The notes below the pieces were generated by a model. It searched no databases. It was given only the letters and a program-made list of their open reading frames with translations, and had not been told where the DNA came from. DNA of 64,000 nucleotides from SLHU01 sp009929975 (GTDB taxonomy: Bacteria; Bacillota; Clostridia; Saccharofermentanales; UBA5734). This document shows, in pieces, positions 26,459 through 34,231 of the stretch (its first letter is position 1; the number at the start of each line of letters is the position of its first letter). The stretch spans positions 1,364,001-1,428,000 of the forward strand of contig JAXGZQ010000001.1 of the NCBI GenBank assembly GCA_040776905.1, read 5' to 3'. The position numbers were made by a program, and so were the translations under genes.

Positions 26459-27469
26459 TTAGAACATGGCCATTTCAGGACGGGTCCGCCGGACAACCCA
26501 GTTCGTCAGCAAGACCAGCGAGAAGCCGATAAATGACTGGAACAGGCCGGCCGCCGCGGGCAGTCCGAGACGGGCACCGGATGTCAGCGCGTTGTAGACG
26601 TAGACATCAATCACCAGCGTCGCGGAACGGACCGTACCGGAACCATTGGGCAGTGAGTAGAACATGTCAAAGTCGCCATTGAGGATTCGGCCGATCGCCA
26701 GAATCTGCAGGAGAACGATAACCGGAATCAGTTGAGGCAGTGTGATGTACAGGAATTGTTTGAATTTGCCGGCACCGTCGATGGCGGCCGCTTCAAAGAG
26801 TTCCTGGTCAAAACCGCTCAGGGTGGCCAGGTAAATGATCGATCCATTGCCGGCATAACGCCATATATTGGCGATCAGGAAGATAAAGGGCCAGGCCATG
26901 GTGGTGGTATAAAGGTTCGGCATCTTCTCGCGGCCGAGGTCCAGCATCAGGTTGTTGAGCAGGCCGTTTGAAGCGATCAGGCCGTACAGGACATAGGTGA
27001 TGACAATCCAGGAAAGAAAATAGGGAAGGAAGAAGATCGTGTGGTACAGTTTCGCGGCGAAACGCTGGCGCAGTTCATTGATGCCGACCGCGATGCCGAC
27101 GGCGAAGAACAGGCCGACCACCATGAACATCAGGTTATAGCCGATGGTGTTTCTCAGGAAAATGCCGACATCCTTCGAAGTAAAGAGGAATTTGAAATTA
27201 TCAAATCCGACCCAGGGGTTCTTAACGAAGAGGGAATAGATAAAAGGATTCTGGATCCAGTAATCCTTTGGCGGCATCTGCAGCTGGTACTGTTTGAACG
27301 CGAGGATGATCGCCGGCATGGGCAGGTAGCTGAAAATCAGCAGGAACAAGGTTCCCGGAGCCAACATGGAAAGAAATGAAATATGACGCTTGATCTGGCC
27401 ATTGCCCCACTTGGATTTGGGTTTTTTCATTTGTTCAATCGTCTGCGATGAAACAGCATTTGCCGGCAT
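26459..27469 (-). CDS. Carbohydrate ABC permease (LplB-like)
   Basis: A 336-residue CUT1 permease with six helices and the EAA loop FEAAAIDGAGKFKQFLYITLP, split as EAAAIDGAGKF and ITLPQLIP. The start encoding MPANAVS has GAGGAGGGG nine bases before it, better than the ATG six codons upstream. First gene of the transporter operon, with a long AT-rich leader ahead. Confidence 0.92.
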   Translation of the reverse strand: MPANAVSSQTIEQMKKPKSKWGNGQIKRHISFLSMLAPGTLFLLIFSYLPMPAIILAFKQYQLQMPPKDYWIQNPFIYSLFVKNPWVGFDNFKFLFTSKDVGIFLRNTIGYNLMFMVVGLFFAVGIAVGINELRQRFAAKLYHTIFFLPYFLSWIVITYVLYGLIASNGLLNNLMLDLGREKMPNLYTTTMAWPFIFLIANIWRYAGNGSIIYLATLSGFDQELFEAAAIDGAGKFKQFLYITLPQLIPVIVLLQILAIGRILNGDFDMFYSLPNGSGTVRSATLVIDVYVYNALTSGARLGLPAAAGLFQSFIGFSLVLLTNWVVRRTRPEMAMF

Positions 27470-27521
27470 AGGACTGCCCCTCCTCAAATAATCTCCAAAA
27501 TTTTAACAAACTGTGAATGAA

Positions 27522-27550
27522 AAAATAACACATTATTCGCGTTTATGCAA
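27522..27550 (-). promoter_or_regulatory. Promoter of the sugar transporter operon
   Basis: On the minus strand TTGCAT and TATTTT are separated by 17 bases, about 55 bases before the permease start. The surrounding 390 bases (27488-27880) hold no gene and are clearly richer in A and T than the coding DNA. Confidence 0.5.
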
Positions 27551-27551
27551 A

Positions 27552-27567
27552 TAGCATAGAAATGCTA
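27552..27567 (-). promoter_or_regulatory. Candidate activator site (inverted repeat)
   Basis: TAGCAT, four bases, ATGCTA: a perfect inverted repeat directly upstream of the -35 element of the transporter promoter, where an activator would bind. Confidence 0.4.
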
Positions 27568-27826
27568 GAGCAATGTAAGATAATTTATCGACTATGTGGA
27601 TTGTAGCACAGAAAAAACGCGTATGCAATAGAGAAAAACTGTGGACATTGTGCAGTCGCAACAATTGATCTGTGGAATATGTCAACGATCAAGCTGGCAG
27701 ATCGCATTTAAAAGCCCTAAAAAGACTGAAAACAGACGATTACAAGCGTTAGGCGGGCTGAAGCGGCACATGACATAATGCACAAAAATAATAAAATAAA
27801 CAGTTTATACCGCATAGAGAAAGCAA

Positions 27827-27868
27827 TGAAACAGCCCCCCGGATACTGTCGTCCGGAGAGCTGTTTCG
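27827..27868 (-). terminator. Hairpin downstream of the ORP-like operon
   Basis: GAAACAG and CCGGA arms pair with TCCGG and CTGTTTC with a small internal mismatch. It follows the last gene of the operon; the T-run after it on the minus strand is interrupted, so termination may be imperfect. Confidence 0.55.
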
Positions 27869-27895
27869 CGGAGAACATGAAATCATGACGATCGC

Positions 27896-28258
27896 TCAGT
27901 CATGATGGCATGCATCAGAAAAGTGGTGATCGGAACATTCTTCACCAGACGACTCAAGCCGTCCTTCCGCATAGGCGGCGAGAGTGTTTTCAACACTGTC
28001 TTTCACGCCGGTCATAACGGAAATATTCCGTTCACGGAACAGCTCAATCGCACCGGAGCCCATCCCGCCGGCGATCACCGTATTCACGTTGTGTTCGCTG
28101 AGGAGAACCGGCAGCAGGCCAGGCTGATGGGGCGGGCTGGGCAGGAAACTGCGGTTCCTGACGGTTCCCTGTTCGATGTCAGCCAATGTAAAGCCGTCGC
28201 AGTGGCCGAAATGGGGAGAAACGTGCTTCCCCTGTGTCGCGATCGCGATCCTTGTCAT
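27896..28258 (-). CDS. NifX/NifB-type Fe-Mo cluster-binding protein, Cys/His-rich tail
   Basis: A 120-residue protein of the dinitrogenase iron-molybdenum cofactor-binding family (NifX, C-terminal NifB and orange protein). Typical parts are IAIATQGKHVSPHFGHC, the family's HFG motif region, and NTVIAGGMGSGAIELF. The C-terminus carries an unusual metal-ligand-rich tail, EECSDHHFSDACHHD. GGAGGTTG precedes the ATG. It is the last gene of a six-gene operon of MinD-type ATPases and a second NifX-like protein, an ORP-like arrangement, and probably carries a metal cluster delivered by those ATPases. Confidence 0.85.
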   Translation of the reverse strand: MTRIAIATQGKHVSPHFGHCDGFTLADIEQGTVRNRSFLPSPPHQPGLLPVLLSEHNVNTVIAGGMGSGAIELFRERNISVMTGVKDSVENTLAAYAEGRLESSGEECSDHHFSDACHHD

Positions 28259-28313
28259 AATGGCAACCTCCTTTTTTGCTGTCCATTGAGCGGTCGACAG
28301 CAGATCATTCCTG

Positions 28314-29138
28314 TCAGCGGTGTTCCGGCAGCTGAAGCAGCGCCCGGGTCGTTTCCGGCAGAACCTCTTTGTGATAGCGTTCGATATGTCCCCGGTCGCA
28401 CAGTGCGCTCAATTCCGGATCTAGCGCGACCTGGTCAAGGAAGGGGACCTTCATCGCCGCGGCGACCTCCCGGCTGTTGCTGTGTCCGAAAAGTTCAATA
28501 CGTTTTCCGCAGTGGGGACACTCAATATACGACATGTTCTCAACAATTCCGATCACCGGGATATTCATCATGCTGGCCATATTGATCGCTTTCTTGACGA
28601 TCATCGCGACCAGATCCTGCGGGGACGTGACAATGATGATGCCATCAAGCGGCAGTGACTGGAAAATCGTCAGGGGGATGTCGCCGGTACCGGGCGGCAT
28701 GTCGATCATCAGGTAATCCAGATCTCCCCAGATCACATCAGACCAGAACTGCTTGACGGTATTGGCGAGAATCGGGCCGCGCCAGATAACCGGTTTACTG
28801 GGGTCTTCCAGCAGCAGATTGATCGACATCAACTGAATATCACTATGCGTGCGTACGGGGAAAATCCCCTCGTCGGTCGTGCGGGGACGAAACTGGTCGG
28901 CACCGAAGAGGCGGGGAATGGTCGGTCCTGTGATATCGGCATCGAGTATACCGATTCGTCGGTCGCTGCCGCGCTGCAGATAAGTCGCGGCCAGACCGGT
29001 AACCAATGATTTTCCGACTCCTCCCTTGCCACTGAGAACGCCGATCGTCCGCTTGATCTGATTCAATGGATGGGTTTCACAGGCGAAATTCGGAGGGGTT
29101 CCGGGTTGTTTCGGAGCTGAATTTGTTTGATCTGGCAT
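28314..29138 (-). CDS. Mrp/NBP35-type P-loop ATPase, Fe-S carrier
   Basis: A 274-residue ATPase of the Mrp/ApbC/NBP35 family, which binds and transfers 4Fe-4S clusters. The deviant Walker A GVLSGKGGVGKS lies near residues 33-44, the switch region LMIDMPPGTGD in the middle, and the cluster-binding pair ECPHCGK near residue 208. Length and motif order fit the family. GAAAGGA precedes the ATG. It lies 55 bases before the NifX-like gene, as in ORP-type operons. Confidence 0.92.
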   Translation of the reverse strand: MPDQTNSAPKQPGTPPNFACETHPLNQIKRTIGVLSGKGGVGKSLVTGLAATYLQRGSDRRIGILDADITGPTIPRLFGADQFRPRTTDEGIFPVRTHSDIQLMSINLLLEDPSKPVIWRGPILANTVKQFWSDVIWGDLDYLMIDMPPGTGDIPLTIFQSLPLDGIIIVTSPQDLVAMIVKKAINMASMMNIPVIGIVENMSYIECPHCGKRIELFGHSNSREVAAAMKVPFLDQVALDPELSALCDRGHIERYHKEVLPETTRALLQLPEHR

Positions 29139-29210
29139 ATGATGGTGTCCTTTCCCGATCGATTGACATGATGGTCAGTGTCTGTTTGGGCACGTTCGCG
29201 GCAGCGCGGA

Positions 29211-29855
29211 CTATTCGATGAGAATTGTGCTGCCTGTCTGTGCGTACTGAACTGTGTGGCCGAGTGCCGTGCTCATCGTGCAGATGGAAGCGGCTCCGGT
29301 GCAGTGCATCGGGTAGACGCGGCGGACCGCGAGTTCCCTGAGAGCCTCGATTGTCTGATTTAAGCGGATGTCAGTCACATCAGACAGATGCATGCCGCCG
29401 ATCACCGTATCGATCGACCGGCCCGGGAAACACCGCTGGACATAACGCAGGCAGCTGACCGGTCCCGGATGGCTGCAGCCGAGCACGACCGTCAGTCCTT
29501 TTTTCCCATCAATGACCAGCAGCTGCTCTTCCGGCATCTGTTTTGTTCCTTTATCCCGGTCCGTCTGTTCCCAGATTTCGATTGTGGGGATATCCGTCAG
29601 GACCCAGGCCAGATCGGCTACCTGCGTGATGGCCCGGCAGGGCAGCAGCCGCGCGGCGATGTCCGGCCGGTCGCTGAAAGACCAGGGCAGGCCGCTTGAT
29701 TCATACCGGCCCGACTTTTGGACAAAAGCGTCCGGATGAGCCAGCAGGCGGGGTCCACGTGACCATCCGGGGAAAAACGCCAGTCCGCCGCCATGGTCAG
29801 CCTGCAGGCCGCGCTGCCGGACACTGTTTTCCACCAGGATGGTCAATCGATTCAT
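29211..29855 (-). pseudogene. Metallo-beta-lactamase-fold hydrolase with internal deletion
   Basis: A 214-residue relative of the MBL-fold proteins usually found beside MinD-type ferredoxin ATPases. Those are about 260-280 residues and carry an LFDTG strand and the metal motif HxHxDH followed by TGGL. Here LTILVENSVRQRGLQA runs directly into DHGGGLAFFPG, so the LFDTG and HxH segments, about 45 residues, are missing in frame. The later parts VLGCSHPG, VIGGMHL and YPMHCTG remain. The frame is open, so a protein may be made, but two metal ligands are lost and hydrolase activity is unlikely. Start overlaps the upstream ATPase stop (ATGA), with AAAGGGG before it. Confidence 0.65.
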
Positions 29856-30727
29856 ACGAAAGTCCCCTTTCTCAGCTGCCGGGTCAGTTTCTGCCACAAG
29901 TCCGTGACCGGGTCGATGAATGAGCGCAGGTCGGCCCCGTAGGGCGACAATCCCTGCTGCAGGGCTGATACGACCGCCGGATCAAACGGAATCTCGGCCA
30001 GAACTTCCACACCGGCTGCCTGGCAGTCCGCGTGGATCGCCTGGCACAGCTCAGCGTTCAGATCGGACTTGTTGATACAGACAAAGGCAGGCACCCGGAA
30101 ATGTCCGGCCACTTCGAGAATCCGCTGCATATCATGCCGTCCGGACACCGTCGGTTCGGTTAGGATCACCACCGCGTCGGTCCCTGTGATTGAGGCGATG
30201 ACAGGGCAGCCGATACCCGGTGACCCGTCAATCAGAACATACGATTCATCGGTCATTTGATCGAAAATCAGTTTTCGCACCTCAGTCACCAGCTTGCCGG
30301 ATCCGTCTGCACCCGGCAGCAGTCTGGCATGCGCGAAGGATCCATGCTCTGTCTGTGAGAGCATGACCTGTCCGGTGACCTGTGTCCGCAGCGTGACCGC
30401 ACCGGCCGGGCAGACCAATCGGCAGACCCCGCATCCCTCGCAGGACAGCGGGTCGACATGATAGACCGGATCAGCGCTGATCGCGTCAAAGCGGCAGAAC
30501 TGGCGGCACATGTCACAGGCCACACAGGCCTCCCCGTCAATGATCGCGATCTGGGAACCGGAATAGTCGCGGGTTGTTTCTGTTTTGGCCTGCATCAGAA
30601 GATCAAGGTTCGGCGCGTCCACATCACAGTCGGCGATCAGACGGATGCCGGCCAGCTGGCTGATTGTCGCGACAACCGTTGTCTTGCCGGTGCCGCCTTT
30701 ACCGCTGATAAAGACAATCTGCTTCAT
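29852..30727 (-). CDS. MinD-type ATPase with two ferredoxin clusters (second)
   Basis: A 291-residue P-loop ATPase of the MinD/CooC superfamily with inserted ferredoxin motifs. FISGKGGTGKTT at residues 6-17 is the deviant Walker A. Two 4Fe-4S motifs, CVACDMCRQFC and CEGCGVCRLVCP, lie near residues 68-110, and a switch II motif, LIDGSPGIGCP, follows. Start and stop overlap both neighbours by four bases (ATGA), showing tight translational coupling. Pairs of such ATPases occur in ORP operons, where they interact with the NifX-like orange protein. Confidence 0.9.
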   Translation of the reverse strand: MKQIVFISGKGGTGKTTVVATISQLAGIRLIADCDVDAPNLDLLMQAKTETTRDYSGSQIAIIDGEACVACDMCRQFCRFDAISADPVYHVDPLSCEGCGVCRLVCPAGAVTLRTQVTGQVMLSQTEHGSFAHARLLPGADGSGKLVTEVRKLIFDQMTDESYVLIDGSPGIGCPVIASITGTDAVVILTEPTVSGRHDMQRILEVAGHFRVPAFVCINKSDLNAELCQAIHADCQAAGVEVLAEIPFDPAVVSALQQGLSPYGADLRSFIDPVTDLWQKLTRQLRKGTFV

Positions 30728-31554
30728 CGGTCCGTCTCCTTTCTGATTCGTTCCGCGAGACCGTTGAAAAGCGGACGCCAGGGGCTGTCCGGATCAATCG
30801 GCAGATGGCCGCGGCTGTATCCGACCGCGATGTCGCGGCTGAAAGGGATCCGGGCCAGGACCGGCAGGTTTTCCTGACGGCAGAATGAATCGATGATCAG
30901 GTCGGTACCGTTTGACTTATTGATCACAACACCGGCGGGCAGGCTGAGGTCACGAACCAGCGACACAATCATTTTCAGATCATGCAGGCCAAACGGTGTC
31001 GGCTCGGTTACGAGGAGCGCGTAGTCGGCTGATCTCAGAACATGGACAACCGGACAGGAAGACCCCGGCGGGGCATCAAGAATGCTCAGATGATCCGGGT
31101 CGGCTTCACGGATCAGACGATCAATGATTGGCAGGCCGACCGGCTGTCCGGTCCGGAGGACCCCCTGTCGGAAATGGCCGTCAGCACTGCGGTCGATCTG
31201 GCCGATGACCTGGTCGATTTCACAGATCGCCCCGGGTTTGCAGGCGATCAGGCAGGCCCCGCAGTGGTGGCAGAGATCAGGGAAGACTATGATGCGGCTG
31301 CCGACGGCGGCCAGCGCGTTGAACTGACAGGCCCTGACGCAGGCGCCGCACATCGTGCAGAGCGCGGGGTCTACTTCAGGTACCGGAACCGTGACGGAGT
31401 CATGCAGGCTAAGATCAGGACTGAGAAAGAGAAAGCCGTTTGGCTCCTCTACATCACAGTCGATATAATCGGCGTCCGGCAAAAGTGACGCCAGGCTGGC
31501 GGCTACGGTCGTCTTGCCCGTTCCGCCTTTGCCGCTGAGTACTGCGATCTTCAT
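30724..31554 (-). CDS. MinD-type ATPase with two ferredoxin clusters (first)
   Basis: A 276-residue paralogue of the next ATPase in the operon. Walker A is VLSGKGGTGKTT at residues 5-16; ferredoxin motifs are CTMCGACVRACQ and CHHCGACLIACKP; switch II is LDAPPGSSCP. The start encoding MKIAVLSG has GGAG nine bases before it and lies five bases after the preceding NifX-like stop; a longer frame would overlap that gene. Together the two ATPases may form a heterodimer that loads clusters on the NifX-like partners. Confidence 0.9.
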   Translation of the reverse strand: MKIAVLSGKGGTGKTTVAASLASLLPDADYIDCDVEEPNGFLFLSPDLSLHDSVTVPVPEVDPALCTMCGACVRACQFNALAAVGSRIIVFPDLCHHCGACLIACKPGAICEIDQVIGQIDRSADGHFRQGVLRTGQPVGLPIIDRLIREADPDHLSILDAPPGSSCPVVHVLRSADYALLVTEPTPFGLHDLKMIVSLVRDLSLPAGVVINKSNGTDLIIDSFCRQENLPVLARIPFSRDIAVGYSRGHLPIDPDSPWRPLFNGLAERIRKETDR

Positions 31555-31559
31555 GTGGC

Positions 31560-31922
31560 TCAGCTCCGGCCGCGATGAGCCTGTCCGGCGGCTGAGATCG
31601 GACTGAGGGCATCCTGATGCCATGCGCTGAGCTGGTCATCCGCCGTTCCCTCGACGGCCTCGTACAGACGGATGTCAGACGCGCTGAGAACCTGCCAGGC
31701 ATTCGGCCCGAGATGGCCGGTGATTAATACATCGATACCGGCATCAATCAGTTTCTGGGCCATGGCGATGCCCGCTCCGCTGGCCGGTGCCAGACTTCCC
31801 TGTTCGATGCAATCGAGCTGAACATTGTTTTCATCAAAGATCAAAATGTATTCAGCCCTGCCGAAGCGCTGGTCGACCGGGTCAAGGCGTGTTTTTCCGA
31901 GTGTTGTGACTGCGAGTTTCAT
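31560..31922 (-). CDS. NifX/orange-protein-like cluster-binding protein
   Basis: A 120-residue NifX-family protein and first gene of the ORP-like operon. Visible parts are LAVTTLGKTRLDPVDQRFG, a family N-terminus in which the usual HFG histidine is replaced by Arg-Phe-Gly, and GIDVLITGHLGPNAWQVL. It lacks the Cys/His tail of its distant operon partner. A ribosome binding site AAAGAGG and a strong promoter lie upstream. The two NifX-like proteins in one operon may differ in the metal they carry. Confidence 0.85.
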   Translation of the reverse strand: MKLAVTTLGKTRLDPVDQRFGRAEYILIFDENNVQLDCIEQGSLAPASGAGIAMAQKLIDAGIDVLITGHLGPNAWQVLSASDIRLYEAVEGTADDQLSAWHQDALSPISAAGQAHRGRS

Positions 31923-31963
31923 AAAAGGCCTCTTTCTGCTGATGTGAGCATATGCCCGTAATC

Positions 31964-31992
31964 AGTGTATGAAAAATAGTAGCCACTGTCAA
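31964..31992 (-). promoter_or_regulatory. Promoter of the ORP-like operon
   Basis: On the minus strand a perfect TTGACA and TACACT are separated by 17 bases, about 40 bases before the first gene. No sigma-54-type GG/GC element is visible, unlike the Desulfovibrio ORP operons. Confidence 0.75.
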
Positions 31993-32043
31993 TCAGGAAA
32001 GCCGCGTATTTTCCTGACCGCACTCATCCGCTGATCTGCGCTA

Positions 32044-32052
32044 TGCTATAAT
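32044..32052 (+). promoter_or_regulatory. Extended -10 promoter of the SDR gene
   Basis: TGC followed by TATAAT, 38 bases before the SDR start. No good -35 hexamer is seen. Confidence 0.5.
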
Positions 32053-32090
32053 CGGTTCGTCAGGAATGCTCAGTCAAAGGAGGAAGATTT

Positions 32091-32924
32091 ATGTCAGACA
32101 GACAAAAAATCGCGCTGGTCACAGGCGGCAGCCGCGGGATCGGAGCGGGTATCGCACGCAAGTTGGCAGAGTACGGCTACGACATCGCGCTGACGTATGC
32201 GACGAGTGAGGATGAAGCGGAAGCGGTCGCGGCATCTATCCGGCAGGCGTATGGCCGTGAATGCCTGGTTCTGCAGGCCAGTATGGAGCAGGAGGATGTC
32301 CCGGCCCGGATCGTGGAAAAGACGGTGGCCCGATATGGCCGGCTCGATCTGCTGGTGAACAATGCCGGCCTGACGATTACCGGATCCGTGCTCGATATGC
32401 CGGCAGATAAACTGAATTATCTGATCAACCTCAATTTCCGGGGCTATTTTCTCGCGGCCCAGGCCGCGACCCGGGTGATGCGTGATCAGAAGATCAAAGG
32501 CAATGTCATCAACATCACATCGAGCCGCGGCGAACGCGCCTATCCGGGCGACGCGATCTACGGCGGCCTGAAAGCCGGCATGAACCGGGCAATCCAGTCG
32601 ATGGCGCTGGATCTGGCGCCTTATGGGATCCGCATCAACAATGTCGCGCCCGGCGCGACCCGGGTGCGCGACAGCCAGCCGTCTGACCGGTTTTATGACG
32701 GACTGGCCCCGCGAATTCCGCTGGGCCGCATCGGAACCCCGGAGGACATGGGTGAGGCGGTCGCCTGGCTGGCATCCGATAAGGCCAGCTATATCACCGG
32801 TGTGACCCTGCGTCTGGACGGCGGCCTGATTCTGGCCGGAATGCCGGAGCGGTTCGATGGCGGCGACGATGAATCAATTGAACGGTATGGCTGGGGCTAT
32901 GTCCATCCGAAGGAGGATGAGTGA
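32091..32924 (+). CDS. Short-chain dehydrogenase/reductase (classical SDR)
   Basis: A 277-residue classical SDR. The NAD(P)-binding motif TGGSRGIGAGIA lies near residues 11-22, NNAG near residue 89, the catalytic Ser in NITSSRGERA and the YxxxK pair in YGGLKAG (near residue 157), and the C-terminal half has GVTLRLDGG. All active-site residues are intact. AAAGGAGGAAG precedes the ATG. It lies 76 bases before the mannonate-dehydratase-like gene, so a sugar or sugar-acid substrate is likely. Confidence 0.9.
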   Translation: MSDRQKIALVTGGSRGIGAGIARKLAEYGYDIALTYATSEDEAEAVAASIRQAYGRECLVLQASMEQEDVPARIVEKTVARYGRLDLLVNNAGLTITGSVLDMPADKLNYLINLNFRGYFLAAQAATRVMRDQKIKGNVINITSSRGERAYPGDAIYGGLKAGMNRAIQSMALDLAPYGIRINNVAPGATRVRDSQPSDRFYDGLAPRIPLGRIGTPEDMGEAVAWLASDKASYITGVTLRLDGGLILAGMPERFDGGDDESIERYGWGYVHPKEDE

Positions 32925-33000
32925 TCCGGCAGCCGGATGAGTGATCCGCGCACGATAAGCGATCAGCATAAACGATTCAGCAGATGAATGGAGGCAGAAC

Positions 33001-34203
33001 ATGGAGAACCTGAAAATCAGAGATGTCAGAGCGATCATGACCGCACCGGCGGGTATCGACCTGATTGTCGTCAAAGTGGAAACGAATGAGCCCGAACTGT
33101 ATGGACTGGGCTGTGCGACCTTTACCCAGCGTGGACTGGCGGTCCAGACCGCGGTGGACCAGTATCTCAAGCCGTTTCTGGTCGGCAAGGACCCGCGCCA
33201 TATCGAAGATATCTGGCAGTCCTGCATGGTCAACTCATACTGGCGCAACGGTCCGGTTCTGAACAACGCGATCTCCGGTGTTGACATGGCATTATGGGAT
33301 ATCCTGGGCAAGATCGCCGGACTGCCGGTGTATCAGCTGCTCGGCGGCAAATGCCGTGAAGCGGCGGCCATCTACCGGCACGCGGACGGCCGCGACCCGG
33401 CTGAAGTTGCCGACAATGTCCAGAAGTTCATGGATCAGGGTTTGCGCTATATCCGCTGCCAGATGGGCGGCTACGGCGGCAAGGCGGACCGCATGAAGAA
33501 ACCGGACGGTGCGCTGCCCGGAGCCTATTTTGATTCGGTGGCCTATATGCGCTCGGTACCAAAACTGTTTGATTATGTCCGCTCACATCTGGGTGATGAG
33601 ATTGAACTGCTGCACGACATCCATGAGCGGCTGACCCCGATTCAGACGGTCGGTCTGGCCAAACAGCTGGAACCGTATCAGTTGTTCTTCCTGGAAGATG
33701 GCCTGGCACCGGAGCAGGTGGAGTGGTTCCGCGTCTGGCGCAGCCAGAGCGCGACCCCGATCGCCATGGGTGAGCTGTTCAACAATCCGAATGAATGGAA
33801 GCAGCTGGTCAGTGAACAGCTGATCGACTATATCCGGGTCCATATCAGCCAGATCGGCGGCCTGACCCCGGCGAAGAAACTGGCCACCTTCTGCGAGCAG
33901 TACGGGATCCGGACCGCCTGGCACGGCCCCGGCGATGTCTCACCGGTCGGCCACGCGGCCAATGTGCATCTCGATCTGGCCAGCCCCAATTTCGGCATCC
34001 AGGAATGGGCCGGTATCAACGATGTGCTGCAAGAAGTCTTCCCGGGCAGTCCGGAAGTCCGTGACGGCTATGTCTATGTCAGTGACCGGCCGGGCTTAGG
34101 CATTGATATCGATGAAGCCAAGGCGGCCAAATACCCCTGCGCCAATAAGGTGCCGGAGTGGACGGTCAGCCGGCTGCCGGACGGCACGCTGGTCCGTCCC
34201 TGA
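33001..34203 (+). CDS. Enolase-superfamily sugar-acid dehydratase (ManD/RspA-like)
   Basis: A 400-residue member of the mandelate racemase/enolase superfamily, close to the ManD/RspA branch, which includes D-mannonate dehydratases. Characteristic parts are RHADGRD, LLHDIHERLTPIQ (metal-ligand Asp and the family's HERLTP), FFLEDGLAPEQ (second metal ligand Glu), AMGELFNNP and TAWHGPGDVSP. These match the ManD active-site layout. Product would be a 2-keto-3-deoxy sugar acid. Some proteins of this branch have very low mannonate activity, so the exact substrate is open. AATGGAGG precedes the ATG. Confidence 0.85.
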   Translation: MENLKIRDVRAIMTAPAGIDLIVVKVETNEPELYGLGCATFTQRGLAVQTAVDQYLKPFLVGKDPRHIEDIWQSCMVNSYWRNGPVLNNAISGVDMALWDILGKIAGLPVYQLLGGKCREAAAIYRHADGRDPAEVADNVQKFMDQGLRYIRCQMGGYGGKADRMKKPDGALPGAYFDSVAYMRSVPKLFDYVRSHLGDEIELLHDIHERLTPIQTVGLAKQLEPYQLFFLEDGLAPEQVEWFRVWRSQSATPIAMGELFNNPNEWKQLVSEQLIDYIRVHISQIGGLTPAKKLATFCEQYGIRTAWHGPGDVSPVGHAANVHLDLASPNFGIQEWAGINDVLQEVFPGSPEVRDGYVYVSDRPGLGIDIDEAKAAKYPCANKVPEWTVSRLPDGTLVRP

Positions 34204-34231
34204 GTTGAGCCGCCGCTAAAACCGGATCAGG

